Assembly: GCF_002086285.1 (NCBI RefSeq)
Contig: NZ_MVHU01000013.1
Span: 48,292-112,291 of the forward strand
DNA: 64,000 nt
Origin: Mycolicibacter kumamotonensis
GTDB taxonomy: Bacteria; Actinomycetota; Actinomycetes; Mycobacteriales; Mycobacteriaceae
Direction of reading: 5' to 3'
The translations under genes were made by a program, and so were the position numbers. The notes beneath the pieces were generated by a model. That model saw only the letters and a program-made list of their open reading frames with translations. It made no database searches and had not been told where the DNA came from. Positions 1 to 13,222 of this stretch are shown here, piece after piece (positions within the stretch are counted from its first letter, which is position 1; the number at the start of each line of letters is the position of its first letter).

Positions 1-266
1 AACAGCCCGTCGGCCGCGCGTCGGTCGATTCCGCGGGCGGCGAACCCGTCGAAGCTCGCCTGATAGCTGGCGGTGGTCGCGATCTGGGCGCCCGCGGCGA
101 AGAAAGCGGCGTGAACGGCCGCAATCTCTTCGGGGTGCTCGACGAGCAGCCGGGCCGACCACAGCGGATCGGACAAGTCGGCGCCGCGGGCTTCCAGTTC
201 GGTGGCCAGCCCGCCATCGGCTACGAGCACGGTATCGTCGGGCACGGCGAACCCCACGTTCGCCAC
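1..266 (-). CDS. mmuM: Homocysteine S-methyltransferase, N-terminal part (runs off the window)
   Basis: The minus strand reads a GTG-started frame whose product begins [19 protein letters not shown] and continues with the blocks [19 protein letters not shown] and [12 protein letters not shown]. These are the N-terminal signature of the MmuM/BHMT-like homocysteine S-methyltransferases, which transfer a methyl group from S-methylmethionine to homocysteine to make methionine in the cytoplasm. About 88 codons are present; the zinc-binding cysteines lie in the missing C-terminal part. GTG codons at 257 and 245 are alternative starts. The gene is divergent from clpX, the same arrangement as Rv2458/clpX in M. 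tuberculosis. The family call is secure because several consecutive blocks match; the exact start is not. Confidence 0.85.
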   Translation of the reverse strand, partial: MANVGFAVPDDTVLVADGGLATELEARGADLSDPLWSARLLVEHPEEIAAVHAAFFAAGAQIATTASYQASFDGFAARGIDRRAADGL

Positions 267-283
267 TGTAGGGCTGCTGGGCT

Positions 284-302
284 CCGGCCGTCTCACGGCC
301 GG
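284..302. promoter_or_regulatory. Perfect 8-bp inverted repeat between mmuM and clpX
   Basis: The bases read CCGGCCGT-CTC-ACGGCCGG, a perfect dyad with a 3-base loop. It lies 18 bases upstream of the mmuM start and about 220 bases upstream of clpX. It could be a transcription-factor site for mmuM or a small hairpin in a clpX leader. The rest of 267-522 holds no gene and I see no clear sigma-A -35/-10 pair in it. Confidence 0.35.
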
Positions 303-522
303 GTAACGCCGACGACACGCTCACGCCACGCCAGCGCGTCACACGCGGGGTATAGCGACACGGGCGATATCTTCTTGGGGCAGACATACAGGCCCAGAAA
401 CGAATACCAACGACGCGATTCGGCCTTATCGGTCGCCTCGCACCGGAATGAGCGGGTAGCGTCGGGGCAGACACCGATACCCCGACGATGAACGGCGAAC
501 AGGAAGTAGGTCCTAACGCACC

Positions 523-1806
523 ATGGCGCGCATCGGAGACGGCGGTGACTTGCTGAAATGTTCGTTCTGCGGGAAGAGCCAGAAGCAGGTCAAGAAGCTC
601 ATCGCGGGTCCCGGCGTCTACATCTGCGATGAGTGCATCGACCTGTGCAACGAGATCATCGAAGAGGAACTGGCCGACGCCGACGACGTCAAGCTCGACG
701 AGCTGCCCAAGCCCGCTGAGATCCGGGACTTCCTCGAGGGCTACGTCATCGGGCAGGACACGGCCAAGCGCACGCTGGCGGTGGCCGTCTACAACCACTA
801 CAAGCGCATCCAGGCCGGCGAGAAGAGCCGCGATTCCCGCTCCGGTGAGCCGGTAGAGCTCACCAAGTCCAACATCTTGATGCTCGGCCCCACCGGCTGC
901 GGCAAGACCTATCTGGCCCAGACGCTGGCCAAGATGCTCAACGTGCCGTTCGCGATCGCCGACGCCACCGCGCTGACCGAGGCGGGCTACGTCGGCGAGG
1001 ACGTGGAGAACATTCTGCTCAAGCTGATTCAGGCCGCCGACTATGACGTCAAGCGGGCCGAGACCGGGATCGTCTACATCGACGAGGTCGACAAGATCGC
1101 CCGCAAGAGCGAGAACCCGTCGATCACCCGCGACGTCTCCGGCGAGGGCGTGCAGCAGGCGCTGCTGAAGATCCTGGAGGGCACCCAGGCCTCGGTTCCG
1201 CCGCAGGGCGGGCGCAAACATCCGCACCAGGAGTTCATCCAGATCGACACCACCAACGTGTTGTTCATCGTGGCCGGGGCATTCGCCGGACTGGAGAAGA
1301 TCGTCTCCGACCGGGTCGGCAAGCGCGGCTTGGGTTTTGGTGCCGAGGTCCGGTCCAAGGCGGAGGTCGACACCGTCGATCACTTCGCCGAGGTGATGCC
1401 CGAAGACCTGATCAAGTTCGGATTGATCCCGGAGTTCATCGGCCGGTTGCCGGTGGTGGCCTCGGTGACCAACCTGGACATGGAGTCGTTGGTCAAGATC
1501 CTCTCGGAGCCTAAGAACGCTCTGGTCAAGCAGTACACCCGGCTGTTCGAGATGGACGGGGTGGAACTGGAGTTCACCCAGGACGCGCTGGAGGCGATCG
1601 CCGATCAGGCCATCCACCGTGGCACCGGGGCCCGTGGCCTGCGGGCGATCATGGAAGAAGTGTTGCTGCCGGTGATGTACGACATCCCCAGCCGCAACGA
1701 CGTCGCCAAGGTCGTGGTGACCAAGGAAACGGTGCAGGACAACGTGTTGCCGACCATCGTGCCGCGCAAGACCTCGCGCGCCGAGCGGCGCGACAAGAGC
1801 GCCTGA
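523..1806 (+). CDS. clpX: ATP-dependent Clp protease ATP-binding subunit ClpX
   Basis: ClpX is the AAA+ unfoldase that recognises tagged substrates and threads them into ClpP1P2 in the cytoplasm. The 427-residue product has the full architecture. The N-terminal zinc-binding domain has Cys13, Cys16, Cys35 and Cys38. Walker A is GPTGCGKT (122-129), the pore loop is GYVG (155-158), and Walker B is IVYIDEVD (183-190). The C-terminal part carries arginine-finger and sensor-2 sequence ([13 protein letters not shown]). Length is normal for actinobacterial ClpX. The ATG at 523 gives the canonical [18 protein letters not shown] start. No clpP gene is in the window. The acidic/basic C-terminal tail ([14 protein letters not shown]) is typical of the family. 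Confidence 0.98.
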   Translation: MARIGDGGDLLKCSFCGKSQKQVKKLIAGPGVYICDECIDLCNEIIEEELADADDVKLDELPKPAEIRDFLEGYVIGQDTAKRTLAVAVYNHYKRIQAGEKSRDSRSGEPVELTKSNILMLGPTGCGKTYLAQTLAKMLNVPFAIADATALTEAGYVGEDVENILLKLIQAADYDVKRAETGIVYIDEVDKIARKSENPSITRDVSGEGVQQALLKILEGTQASVPPQGGRKHPHQEFIQIDTTNVLFIVAGAFAGLEKIVSDRVGKRGLGFGAEVRSKAEVDTVDHFAEVMPEDLIKFGLIPEFIGRLPVVASVTNLDMESLVKILSEPKNALVKQYTRLFEMDGVELEFTQDALEAIADQAIHRGTGARGLRAIMEEVLLPVMYDIPSRNDVAKVVVTKETVQDNVLPTIVPRKTSRAERRDKSA

Positions 1807-1893
1807 TCCCCGGGGCGCCCTGCCACGCCACCGAGGGTTACTCACCGGTAGCGAAACTTTCTTAATGTTGCGCGGCCGGCAAACGTGACCAAA

Positions 1894-1916
1894 ACCACAT
1901 TTCGGTAGCATGTGGT
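1894..1916. promoter_or_regulatory. 7-bp inverted repeat upstream of korA
   Basis: ACCACAT, 9 bases, ATGTGGT form a perfect dyad in the 290-base gap between clpX and korA (1807-2096). The spacing resembles a dimeric regulator site. In M. tuberculosis an MFS gene (Rv2456c) sits at this place; here there is no gene. A TTGACA hexamer at 1944-1949 could be a -35 box, but I find no convincing -10 box 16-18 bases downstream. Confidence 0.3.
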
Positions 1917-1921
1917 CCGAG

Positions 1922-1944
1922 AACCCCGCCGTGACGTCGGGGTT
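1922..1944 (+). terminator. Possible rho-independent terminator after clpX
   Basis: AACCCCG, a 9-base loop, and CGGGGTT form a 7-bp stem followed by only a short T run (TTTGAC). It is about 115 bases after the clpX stop. The weak T tract makes it a modest candidate. It also touches the TTGACA hexamer noted upstream of korA. Confidence 0.35.
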
Positions 1945-2096
1945 TGACAATAAGTCGGTGGGGTTTCGAGACGGTGTGGCGTCGAATCGTCTCTAAGAAC
2001 GGTGCAATAATCGGTACCGGCAGTGACAGAAAAAAGTATGGGTGTCGCCAGTCGCGCTGTGCGGGCCCGGGCAGACAGTGATGGAAGGCGGGGGCC

Positions 2097-4033
2097 GTGG
2101 GTCCGAGCGGTAACGGAGCCGGGTCGGCGCCCGGGCGCCAAAAACTCGAGAAAGTCGTGATCCGTTTCGCCGGGGACTCCGGTGACGGCATGCAGCTCAC
2201 CGGTGATCGCTTCACCTCCGAGGCAGCGCTGTTCGGCAATGACCTGGCCACCCAGCCGAACTACCCCGCCGAGATCCGCGCCCCCCAGGGCACCCTGCCG
2301 GGCGTGTCGTCGTTCCAGATCCAGATCGCCGACTTCGACATCCTGACCGCCGGCGACCGCCCCGACGTGCTGGTGGCGATGAACCCCGCGGCCCTGAAGG
2401 CCAACATCGGCGACCTGCCCCGCGGCGGGATGGTGATCGTCAACTCCGACGAGTTCACCAAGCGCAACCTGGCCAAGATCGGTTACGAGGCCAGCCCTCT
2501 GGAGACCAACGAGCTCTCCGACTACGTGGTGGTCCCGGTCGCGATGACCTCCCTGACGCTGGGCGCGGTCGAGGCGATCGGCGCAACCAAGAAGGACGGG
2601 GCCCGCGCCAAGAACATGTTCGCCCTCGGCCTGCTGTCCTGGATGTACGGCCGGGAGCTGGAGCACAGCGAGAGCTTCATCCGGGAGAAGTTCGCCAAGA
2701 AGCCCGACGTCGCCGACGCCAACGTGCTGGCGCTCAAGGCGGGCTGGAACTACGGCGAGACCACCGAGGCATTCGGCACCACCTACGAGATCTCGCCAGC
2801 CAAGCTGCCGCCGGGTGAGTACCGCCAGATCTCGGGCAACACCGCACTGGCCTACGGTGTCATCGCCGCCGGCCAGTTGGCCGACACCCAGGTGGTGCTG
2901 GGCACCTACCCGATCACCCCGGCCTCGGACATCCTGCACGAGCTGTCCAAGTACAAGAACTTCAACGTGCTGACCTTCCAGGCCGAGGACGAGATCGCCG
3001 GTATCGGCGCGGCGATCGGCGCCTCCTACGGCGGGGCGCTGGGCGTCACCAGCACCTCCGGCCCCGGCCTGGCGCTCAAGGCCGAAGCGCTGGGTCTGGC
3101 CGTGATGACCGAGCTGCCGCTGCTGTTGATCGACGTCCAGCGCGGCGGCCCGTCGACCGGTCTGCCGACCAAGACCGAGCAGGCGGACCTGCTGCAGGCG
3201 CTCTACGGCCGCAACGGCGAGTCGCCGGTCGCGGTGCTGGCGCCGTGCACGCCGTCGGACTGCTTCGACGCCGCCATCGAGGCCGTGCGGATCGCCTTGG
3301 CCTACCGCACTCCGGTGGTGCTGCTGTCCGACGGTGCGATCGCCAACGGCTCCGAGCCGTGGCGCATCCCCGACGTCAGCGCGATGGAGCCCATCGAGCG
3401 CAACGTGGCCAAGGCCGGCGAGCCCTTCCAGCCGTACGCGCGTGACCCCGAGACCCTGGCCCGCCAGTTCGCCATCCCGGGCACCCCGGGTCTGGAGCAC
3501 CGGATCGGTGGGCTGGAGAAGGCCAACGGATCTGGGGAGATCTCCTACGAGCCGGCCAACCACGATCTGATGGTGCGGCTGCGTCAGGCCAAGATCGACG
3601 GCATCAAGATCCCCGACCTGGTCGTCGACGACCCGAGCGGTGACGCAGAGTTGCTGCTGCTGGGCTGGGGCAGCTCCTACGGCCCGATCGCCGAGGCGTG
3701 CCGGCGGGTCCGGCGCGGCGGCGTCAAGGTGGCGCAGGCGCACCTGCGCTACCTCAACCCGCTGCCGGCCAACCTGGGCGAGGTGCTGCGGCGCTACCCG
3801 AAGGTGGTGCTGCCCGAGATGAACATGGGCCAGTTGGCGCTGCTGCTGCGCGGCCGCTACCTCGTCGACATCCAGTCGGTGACCAAGGTGGCCGGAAAGG
3901 CGTTCCTCGCCGACGAGGTGGAGGGGATCATCGACGACGCGCTGGCGGGGACGCTGGCCGCGCGCGAGAACGAGAAGGCGTCGCTGGCCAAGGCCGCGGC
4001 GGTCACCATTGCGGGTACAGCAGGAGCGAACTC

Positions 4034-4037
<4 letters not shown>
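2097..4037 (+). CDS. korA: 2-oxoglutarate:ferredoxin oxidoreductase, alpha subunit
   Basis: KorA and KorB oxidatively decarboxylate 2-oxoglutarate to succinyl-CoA, passing electrons to ferredoxin instead of NAD. This is an alternative to the lipoamide-type dehydrogenase of the TCA cycle. The 646-residue product is the fused gamma-alpha form. The gamma domain comes first (RFAGDSGDGMQLTGDRF near residue 23). The pyruvate:ferredoxin-type alpha domain follows (GTYPITPASDILHELS, FQAEDEIAGIGAAIGASYGG). The GTG at 2097 is preceded by a purine-rich GGAAGGCGGGGG. The stop overlaps the korB start by four bases (ATGA), so the two subunits are translationally coupled. Confidence 0.96.
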
Positions 4038-5119
<1,082 letters not shown>

Positions 5120-5134
5120 GGCGAGCCTGACGTC

Positions 5135-5725
5135 ATGACCGGCCGGCTGGCCGGGGTCGTATTGGCCGGCGGCGCATCGCGCCGGATGGGCCGGGACAAG
5201 GCGACGCTGACCGTGCCCGGGCGATTCGAGGGCCGGACCCTGGTGGAGCACGTGGTGTCGGTCGTCTCCCAGCGTTGCGATCCGGTCTTCGTGGTGGCCG
5301 CCCAGGAGCAGGCGCTGCCCGCTTTTTCCGCGCTCGTGCTTCGTGACGAAGCACCCGGAATGGGCCCGCTGCCGGCCGTGGGGCTCGGGCTGCGTGCCGC
5401 GGCGCGCGCCGGTGCGGAACGCGCCTTCGTCTGCGCGGTCGACATGCCGTTTCTGACCCCCGAGTTGATCGGCCGGCTGGCGGACTCCACTCCGGAGGCG
5501 GGCGCCGCCGTGGCCGACATCGTGCTGCCGAGAGCAGAGCGGGATCACTATCTGGCCGGGGTCTACCGCACGGCGCTGGCCGACACCGTCGACGCGATCG
5601 TCGCTGCCGGGGAACGGCGGGTGGGTGCGCTGGTCGACATGGTCGACGTCCAACGGATCGTGGTGGCCGATGCGTCCCCGCTGGCCAACCTCAACTCACC
5701 CGACGACCTGGCCGGGCTGGCCTGA
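5135..5725 (+). CDS. mobA: Molybdenum cofactor guanylyltransferase
   Basis: MobA attaches GMP to molybdopterin, forming the bis-MGD cofactor used by DMSO-reductase-family enzymes. The 196-residue product starts with the nucleotidyltransferase signature [14 protein letters not shown] (residues 10-23). It continues with [11 protein letters not shown], the metal-binding Asp region of the family. Length is normal. It sits 15 bases behind korB, matching the korB-Rv2453c order of M. tuberculosis. The CDS is followed by the longest gene-free stretch of the window. Confidence 0.9.
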   Translation: MTGRLAGVVLAGGASRRMGRDKATLTVPGRFEGRTLVEHVVSVVSQRCDPVFVVAAQEQALPAFSALVLRDEAPGMGPLPAVGLGLRAAARAGAERAFVCAVDMPFLTPELIGRLADSTPEAGAAVADIVLPRAERDHYLAGVYRTALADTVDAIVAAGERRVGALVDMVDVQRIVVADASPLANLNSPDDLAGLA

Positions 5726-6980
<1,255 letters not shown>

Positions 6981-7074
6981 ACATCTGCACAGTGCTGTCG
7001 ACGGCGCCGGGGGGTAGCACCCCCGGCGCCGTCGCCGTAGGAACCGGCTACGGGCGGCGAGTAACGTCGCTTCC

Positions 7075-8331
7075 GTGCCAGACACGCCGCGCGAGCTCGA
7101 CATCGTTCTCTACGGAGCAACCGGTTTTGCCGGGAAGCTGACCGCCGAATACCTGTCCCGCGCCGGTGCCGCTGCCCGAATCGGGTTGGCGGGGCGTTCC
7201 GAGGAACGGTTGCGCGCGGTTCGCGACGAGCTCGGTGCGGCGGCGCAGGACTGGCCGATCGTGGTCGCCGACGCCGAAGACCCCGCGACGCTGGAGGCGA
7301 TGGCGGCGCGCACCCGGGTGGTGATCACCACCGTGGGCCCCTACACCCGCTACGGAATGCCGCTGGTTGGGGCATGCGCGGCCGCGGGCACCGACTACGT
7401 CGACCTGACCGGCGAGGCGACGTTCGTGCGGGAGAGCATCGACCTCTACCACAAGCAGGCCGCCGACAACCGCGCCCGCATCGTGCACGCCTGCGGCTTC
7501 GACGCCATTCCGTCGGATATGAGCGTCTACGCGCTTTACCGGACGGCCCGAGACGAGGGCACCGGGGATCTGCTCGGCACCGACCTCGTCGTGCGGGGCT
7601 TCTCCGGTGGGGTGTCCGGCGGCACCCTCGCCTCGATGGTCGAGGTACTGAGCGCCGTCTCCAGCGACCCGGAGGCCCGGCGCCAGCTCTTCGACACCCA
7701 TACGCTCAGCGTCGACCGGTCCGCGGAACCCCGGCTAGGCCCCGAACCCGACCTGACCTGGCGCCGGGGCCGTGACATCGCGCCGGAACTGGACGGTATC
7801 TGGACCGCCGGCTTCGCCATGGCGCCCTACAACACCCGCATCGTCCGGCGTAGCAACGGGCTGCTGGACTGGGCCTACGGACGCCGCTTCCGCTACGCCG
7901 AACACATGAGCGTCGGTTCGTCGGTCGCGGCACCCGCGCTGTCGGTGATCGCGACCGCGCTGGGCAAGCTGACCTTCGGAGTCGGCGGCCACCTCTTCCG
8001 GCTGCTGCCGGCCGCGCTGCTCGAGCGGGTGTTGCCCAAGCCGGGAACCGGCCCCAGCCGGAGCACGCGCGAAAACGGCTACTACCGCCTGGAGACCTAC
8101 GCCACCACCAGCACCGGAGCGCGCTACCGGGCGGTGATCGCACAGCAGGGCGACCCCGGCTACCAGGCCACCGCGGTGCTGCTGGCCGAGAGCGCGCTGG
8201 CGCTCGCGCTGGATCGCGACTCCTTGCCCGACCGGTACGGAGTGCTGACCCCGGCGGCCGCGATGGGCGATGCGCTGCTGACCAGACTGCCCGCGGCGGG
8301 GGTGACGTTGGAGGTGTCCCGGCTGAGCTGA
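7075..8331 (+). CDS. Saccharopine dehydrogenase-like / trans-acting enoyl reductase family protein
   Basis: The 418-residue product begins with a Rossmann fold (DIVLYGATGFAGKLTAEYL, glycine motif at about residues 13-19). It continues with VVITTVGPYTRYG and ACGFDAIPSD, typical of the saccharopine-dehydrogenase-like family that includes the trans-acting enoyl reductases of phthiocerol/phenolglycolipid synthesis. It is the positional counterpart of Rv2449c. No polyketide synthase is nearby, so the substrate is unknown; a lipid-modifying NADPH-dependent reductase is likely. A hydrophobic stretch around residues 285-325 could associate with membrane. The GTG at 7075 is used because it lies seven codons before the first beta strand. 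Confidence 0.8.
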   Translation: MPDTPRELDIVLYGATGFAGKLTAEYLSRAGAAARIGLAGRSEERLRAVRDELGAAAQDWPIVVADAEDPATLEAMAARTRVVITTVGPYTRYGMPLVGACAAAGTDYVDLTGEATFVRESIDLYHKQAADNRARIVHACGFDAIPSDMSVYALYRTARDEGTGDLLGTDLVVRGFSGGVSGGTLASMVEVLSAVSSDPEARRQLFDTHTLSVDRSAEPRLGPEPDLTWRRGRDIAPELDGIWTAGFAMAPYNTRIVRRSNGLLDWAYGRRFRYAEHMSVGSSVAAPALSVIATALGKLTFGVGGHLFRLLPAALLERVLPKPGTGPSRSTRENGYYRLETYATTSTGARYRAVIAQQGDPGYQATAVLLAESALALALDRDSLPDRYGVLTPAAAMGDALLTRLPAAGVTLEVSRLS

Positions 8332-8430
8332 CCGGGCCGGAAACGACCGGTGCTGGTGGCTGCACTTTGGGCTAGTGTCATTTTCGACCGTTGTCCCTGC
8401 AGCACCCGAGCAACGAAGGTGGACGAACTC

Positions 8431-9021
8431 ATGGCCGGCCTCGACGATCTCTTCGCGCAGATTCCCATCCAGGACATCGCCAACCAACTCGGTGCCGACT
8501 CGGGCGAAGTGGACAGCACCATCCGCACGCTGGTTCCCGTGCTGGTCAGCGGGCTCAGCCACAACGCTCAGGATCCGGGCCAGGCCGACAACATCGCCAG
8601 CAGGGCCAACACCTTCGCGGCCCAGGGGCTGCTGGACAATGCGCTCGGCGCCAACCAGGCCGAGGGTCAACAGCTGATCTCGACCATCTTCGGCGGCAAC
8701 GACACCAGCCAGGTCGCCTCGGCGCTGTCGGGCGCCGGCGCCGGCAACAACGACCTGCTGCAGCGGCTGCTCCCGATCCTCGCGCCGATCGTGCTCGCCT
8801 ACATCGGCAAGCAACTGAGCGGCCAGAAGGCCGAGCCGGCCCAGCAGCAGACCTCTGGCGGCGGCCTCGGGGACGTCCTCGGCGGCATCCTGGGCGGCAT
8901 GGCCTCCGGTGGCGGTGCTAAGAACCAGTCGATGGGCAGCATCCTGGGCAACATGATCGGCGGCAAGACCGGCGGCGCCATCGGCGACATCCTCGGTGGC
9001 CTGCTCGGCGGCAAGAAGTAG
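8431..9021 (+). CDS. DUF937 family protein
   Basis: The 196-residue product starts MAGLDDLFAQIPIQDIANQLG and has the repetitive small-residue helices of the DUF937/YidB-like family (VLVSGLSHNAQDPGQADNI). A glycine-rich C-terminal half follows with repeats such as GGGLGDVLGGILGGM and GGAIGDILGGLLGGKK. The function is not known. AAGGTGG eight bases before the ATG at 8431 supports this start over the open frame extending to 8350. The gene ends just before a strong terminator and is probably the last gene of the unit begun at 7075. The C-terminal glycine-rich segments could form membrane-active helices, but that is speculation. Confidence 0.8.
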   Translation: MAGLDDLFAQIPIQDIANQLGADSGEVDSTIRTLVPVLVSGLSHNAQDPGQADNIASRANTFAAQGLLDNALGANQAEGQQLISTIFGGNDTSQVASALSGAGAGNNDLLQRLLPILAPIVLAYIGKQLSGQKAEPAQQQTSGGGLGDVLGGILGGMASGGGAKNQSMGSILGNMIGGKTGGAIGDILGGLLGGKK

Positions 9022-9047
9022 CCGCGCAACGACCGGCGAGACCACAC

Positions 9048-9089
9048 GAGAAAACCCCTGAATCCGGCTGGATTCGGGGGTCTTTTCTC
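9048..9089. terminator. Strong bidirectional stem-loop terminator before valS
   Basis: GAGAAAA (9048-9054) pairs with TTTTCTC (9083-9089), and CCCCTGAATCC pairs with GGATTCGGGG around a GGCT loop. An 11-bp GC-rich stem is thus flanked by A tract and T tract, functional on either strand. It closes the DUF937 transcript 26 bases after its stop codon and isolates valS, which starts at 9144. It is the clearest intrinsic terminator in the window. Confidence 0.9.
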
Positions 9090-9143
9090 GGGGGGCTGCC
9101 GCCCTCGGCGGGATCGCTCGACTGTCGTTCCTAGAATTGAGCG

Positions 9144-11810
9144 GTGACCGCCACCCCCAACGCCGCCAACGCCGAACACCTGCCCAAATCCTGGGAGCCG
9201 GGTGCGGTCGAGGACGCGATCTACCAGCGCTGGGTTGATGCCGGCTACTTCACCGCCGATCCGGCCAGCACCAAGCCGGGGTATTCGATCGTGCTTCCCC
9301 CGCCGAATGTCACCGGCAACCTGCACATGGGGCACGCACTCGACCACACCCTGATGGACGCGTTGACCCGCCGCAAGCGGATGCAGGGCTTCGAGGTGCT
9401 GTGGCTGCCCGGCATGGACCACGCCGGTATCGCGACCCAGAGCGTCGTCGAGCGCCAGCTCGCCGTCGACGGCAAGACCAAGGAAGACTTCGGTCGTGAG
9501 CTGTTCATCGAGAAGGTGTGGGATTGGAAACGCCAGTCCGGCGGCACCATCGGTGCGCAGATGCGCCGGATCGGAGACGGCGTGGACTGGAGCCGGGAAC
9601 GGTTCACCATGGACGAGCACCTGTCGCGTGCGGTCCGCACCATCTTCAAGCGGCTCTACGACGCCGGCCTGATCTACCAGGCCGAACGATTGGTCAACTG
9701 GTCGCCGGTGCTTCAGACTGCGATCAGCGACCTCGAGGTCAAATACGAAGACATCGAAGGCGAGCTGGTGTCGTTCCGGTACGGCTCGCTCGATGACGCA
9801 CAGCCTCACATCGTGGTGGCCACCACCCGGCTCGAGACCATGCTCGGTGACACCGCGATCGCGGTGCATCCCGACGACGACCGGTACCGGCACCTGGTCG
9901 GGACCAGTCTGGATCACCCGTTCCTGGACCGGCAGATCGCGGTGGTGGCCGACACGCACGTCGACCCCGAATTCGGTACCGGCGCTGTCAAAGTCACCCC
10001 CGCCCACGACCCCAACGACTTCGAGATCGGTCTGCGGCACCAGTTGGCGATGCCGACCATCCTGGATACCAAAGGCCGGATCGCCGGAACCGGCACGCAG
10101 TTCGACGGTATGGACCGCTTCGAGGCGCGAGTCGCCGTGCGTGAAGCGCTGGCCGCCCAGGGGCGCATTGTGGCCGAGAAGCGGCCCTATCTGCACAGCG
10201 TCGGCCATTCCGAGCGCAGCGGCGAAGTCATCGAACCACGGCTGTCGATGCAGTGGTGGGTCAATGTGTCGTCGATGGCCAAGGCGGCCGGTGACGCGGT
10301 TCGTAACGGCGACACCGTCATTCATCCCAAGAGCCTGGAACCGCGCTGGTTCAGCTGGGTTGACGACATGCACGACTGGTGTATCTCCCGGCAGCTGTGG
10401 TGGGGCCACCGCATCCCGATCTGGCATGGCCCGGACGGCCAGAAGGTGTGCGTCGGACCGGATGAGACCCCGCCGGAAGGCTGGGAGCAGGACCCCGACG
10501 TGCTGGACACCTGGTTCTCCTCGGCGCTGTGGCCGTTTTCCACGATGGGCTGGCCGGATGCCACCCCGGAGTTGGCGAAGTTCTATCCCACCACCGTGTT
10601 GGTGACCGGCTACGACATCCTGTTCTTCTGGGTGGCCCGGATGATGATGTTCGGCACGTTCGTCGGCGGTGACGATGCGCTCACCGCCGGGGGGACCCGC
10701 GGCGCCCAGGTCCCATTCCGGAACGTGTTCCTGCACGGCCTGATTCGCGACGAGCACGGCCGCAAGATGAGCAAGTCCCGCGGCAACGGCATCGACCCGC
10801 TGGACTGGGTGGAGGTCTTCGGCGCCGACGCCCTGCGGTTCACCCTGGCCCGCGGTGCGAGCCCGGGCGGCGACCTGTCGATCGGCGAGGACCATGCCCG
10901 GGCGTCGCGCAACTTCGTCACCAAGCTGTTCAACGCCACCCGGTTTGCGTTGCTGAACGGCGCGCGTCTGGCACCGCTGCCGTCGCTTGACGAGCTGACC
11001 GATGCCGACCGCTGGATTCTGGGAAGGCTGGAAGAGGTGCGCGCCGAAGTGGATTCGGCGTTCGACGGCTACGAGTTCGGCCGGGCCTGTGAGGCGCTCT
11101 ACCACTTCGCCTGGGACGAGTTCTGCGACTGGTATGTCGAGCTGGCCAAAACTCAGTTGGGAGAGGGTCTTTCGCGCACCACAGCGGTGCTGGCCGCGGT
11201 GCTCGACACGCTGCTGCGGTTGCTGCATCCGGTGATCCCGTTCGTCACCGAAACCCTGTGGCAGGAGCTCACCGGTGAAGAGTCTTTGGTGATCGCCGAG
11301 TGGCCGGAGCCGTCCGGAATCATTCTGGACCAGGTTGCCGCACAACGGATCGCCGACATGCAGAAGTTGGTGACCGAGGTGCGTCGCTTCCGCAGCGATC
11401 AGGGCCTACGCGACCGGCAGAAGGTTCCGGCCCGGTTGACCGGGATCGACGGTGCGGATCTGGCCACCCAGGTGGCTGCGGTGACGTCGCAGGCTTGGCT
11501 GACCGAACCGGGAGCGGATTTCACCCCGTCGGCCACCGTGGAGGTGCGGTTGGGGCGCGGCGACAGGGGAAACACTGTCGTGGTGGAACTGGACACCTCC
11601 GGCACCGTCGACGTCGCCGCCGAACGACGGCGCCTGGAGAAGGATCTGGCGGCTGCGGAGAAGGAGCTGGTGGCCACCGCGGCCAAGCTCGACAACGAGG
11701 CCTTCCTGGCCAAGGCACCCGAAGCGGTGGTCGACAAGATCCGGGCCCGCCAGCAGGTGGCCCGTGACGAAGTGGACCGGATCACCGGGCGACTCGCGGG
11801 CCTGACATGA
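9144..11810 (+). CDS. valS: Valyl-tRNA synthetase
   Basis: ValRS charges tRNA(Val) with valine. The 888-residue product has the class I signature HMGH (residues 61-64, after [10 protein letters not shown]) and KMSKS (541-545). The editing domain lies between them ([33 protein letters not shown]). The anticodon-binding region follows, with a C-terminal coiled-coil arm rich in Glu/Lys/Ala ([19 protein letters not shown]). Length is normal. The GTG at 9144 gives the expected start. The stop overlaps the folC ATG (ATGA), the same valS-folC pairing as in M. tuberculosis. Confidence 0.98.
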   Translation: MTATPNAANAEHLPKSWEPGAVEDAIYQRWVDAGYFTADPASTKPGYSIVLPPPNVTGNLHMGHALDHTLMDALTRRKRMQGFEVLWLPGMDHAGIATQSVVERQLAVDGKTKEDFGRELFIEKVWDWKRQSGGTIGAQMRRIGDGVDWSRERFTMDEHLSRAVRTIFKRLYDAGLIYQAERLVNWSPVLQTAISDLEVKYEDIEGELVSFRYGSLDDAQPHIVVATTRLETMLGDTAIAVHPDDDRYRHLVGTSLDHPFLDRQIAVVADTHVDPEFGTGAVKVTPAHDPNDFEIGLRHQLAMPTILDTKGRIAGTGTQFDGMDRFEARVAVREALAAQGRIVAEKRPYLHSVGHSERSGEVIEPRLSMQWWVNVSSMAKAAGDAVRNGDTVIHPKSLEPRWFSWVDDMHDWCISRQLWWGHRIPIWHGPDGQKVCVGPDETPPEGWEQDPDVLDTWFSSALWPFSTMGWPDATPELAKFYPTTVLVTGYDILFFWVARMMMFGTFVGGDDALTAGGTRGAQVPFRNVFLHGLIRDEHGRKMSKSRGNGIDPLDWVEVFGADALRFTLARGASPGGDLSIGEDHARASRNFVTKLFNATRFALLNGARLAPLPSLDELTDADRWILGRLEEVRAEVDSAFDGYEFGRACEALYHFAWDEFCDWYVELAKTQLGEGLSRTTAVLAAVLDTLLRLLHPVIPFVTETLWQELTGEESLVIAEWPEPSGIILDQVAAQRIADMQKLVTEVRRFRSDQGLRDRQKVPARLTGIDGADLATQVAAVTSQAWLTEPGADFTPSATVEVRLGRGDRGNTVVVELDTSGTVDVAAERRRLEKDLAAAEKELVATAAKLDNEAFLAKAPEAVVDKIRARQQVARDEVDRITGRLAGLT

Positions 11811-13222
11811 CCGATCACCCGGTCGGCACCACCGAGCCGACCCCGGACGAGATCGCGGCCCTGCTGCAGGTCGAGCACCTGCTCGACCAGCGGTGGGGTG
11901 AAACCAAGATCGAGCCCAGCCTGACCCGGATCAACGCCCTGCTGGAGCTGCTCGGCTCCCCGCAACGCAGCTACCCCTCGATTCACGTCGCCGGCACCAA
12001 CGGCAAGACCTCGGTGGTCCGGATGATCGATGCGCTGCTGACGGCGTTCAGCCGTCGTACCGGGCGCACCACCAGCCCGCATCTGCAATCGGCGGTCGAG
12101 CGCATCGCGATCGACGGTGTGCCGATCACCCCGGCCAAGTACGTGGAGACCTACGCCGAGATCGAGCCGTTCGTCCAGATGGTCGACGCGTCCTCGCAGG
12201 AGCAGGGCGGGCCGGCGATGAGCAAATTCGAGGTGGTCACGGCGATGGCGTTCGCCGCATTCGCCGACGCCCCGATCGATGTCGCGGTCGTGGAGGTCGG
12301 AATGGGCGGCCGCTGGGACGCCACCAACGTCGTCGAGGCGCCGGTTGCCGTCATCACCCCGATCGGCATCGACCACGTCGACTATCTCGGTGACGACCTC
12401 GCCGGCATCGCGGCGGAGAAGGCCGGCATCATTCACCGCTCCTCGGACGAGCTCGTGGACACCGTCGTGGTGAGCGCCGGTCAGGTGCCCGAGGTGATGG
12501 AGGTGCTGCTGGCCCAAACGGTGCGCGCGGATGCCGCGGTGGCGCGGGAGAACTCCGAGTTCGCGGTGCGCAGCCGCCAGCTCGCGGTGGGCGGGCAGCT
12601 GCTGGAACTGCAGGGCCTGGGCGGGGTGTACTCGGATATCTTCCTGCCGCTGCACGGCGAGCACCAGGCTCACAATGCGGCGGTGGCGTTAGCGGCGGTG
12701 GAGGCGTTCTTCGGGGCGGGCGCCGAGCGTCAGCTCGACGTCGAGACGGTTCGGGCCGGCTTCGCCGCGGCCCGCAGCCCCGGCCGGCTGGAGCGGATGC
12801 GCAGCTCGCCGACGGTCTTCATCGACGCCGCGCACAACCCCGCCGGCGCAACGGCGCTGGCCCAAGCGCTGACCGAGGAGTTCGGCTTCCGGTTCCTGGT
12901 CGGGGTGGTCAGCGTGCTGACCGACAAGGACGTCGACGGCATCCTCGCCGCCCTGGAACCGGTGTTCGACTACATCGTGGTGACCCACAACGGTTCTCCG
13001 CGTGCCTTGGATATCGAGACGCTGACCGCGGCAGCGGTGCGGTGGTTCGGCGACGACCGGGTGGTGACCACCGAGACACTCGGGGATGCCATCGACGCCG
13101 CGACCGCGCTGGTGGATGAGTTCGACTCCGACGGTGACACCGCGGGAACGGGCATCGTGATCACCGGCTCGGTGGTCACGGCCGGGGCCGCACGCAGCTT
13201 GTTCGGGAGGGACCCGGCATGA
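11807..13222 (+). CDS. folC: Dihydrofolate synthase / folylpolyglutamate synthase
   Basis: FolC adds glutamate to dihydropteroate and then builds the polyglutamate tail of folates. The 471-residue Mur-ligase-like product has the P-loop AGTNGKTSV (about 62-70), the TSPHLQS motif, [14 protein letters not shown] and [13 protein letters not shown]. The C-terminal ligase domain contains [11 protein letters not shown]. It overlaps valS by four bases and the next small membrane-protein gene by four bases, so all three are probably translated from one mRNA. The N-terminal extension of about 20 residues before the first helix is common in actinobacterial FolC. Confidence 0.96.
   Translation: MTDHPVGTTEPTPDEIAALLQVEHLLDQRWGETKIEPSLTRINALLELLGSPQRSYPSIHVAGTNGKTSVVRMIDALLTAFSRRTGRTTSPHLQSAVERIAIDGVPITPAKYVETYAEIEPFVQMVDASSQEQGGPAMSKFEVVTAMAFAAFADAPIDVAVVEVGMGGRWDATNVVEAPVAVITPIGIDHVDYLGDDLAGIAAEKAGIIHRSSDELVDTVVVSAGQVPEVMEVLLAQTVRADAAVARENSEFAVRSRQLAVGGQLLELQGLGGVYSDIFLPLHGEHQAHNAAVALAAVEAFFGAGAERQLDVETVRAGFAAARSPGRLERMRSSPTVFIDAAHNPAGATALAQALTEEFGFRFLVGVVSVLTDKDVDGILAALEPVFDYIVVTHNGSPRALDIETLTAAAVRWFGDDRVVTTETLGDAIDAATALVDEFDSDGDTAGTGIVITGSVVTAGAARSLFGRDPA

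Noticed and set aside
111..491. 126-codon plus-strand frame before clpX
   Set aside because: It overlaps mmuM antisense and has no signature; mmuM on the minus strand explains the first half.
8799..11345. 848-codon open frame antisense to DUF937 and valS
   Set aside because: It is the high-GC shadow of valS; composition is His/Gln/Arg/Val-rich with no domain.
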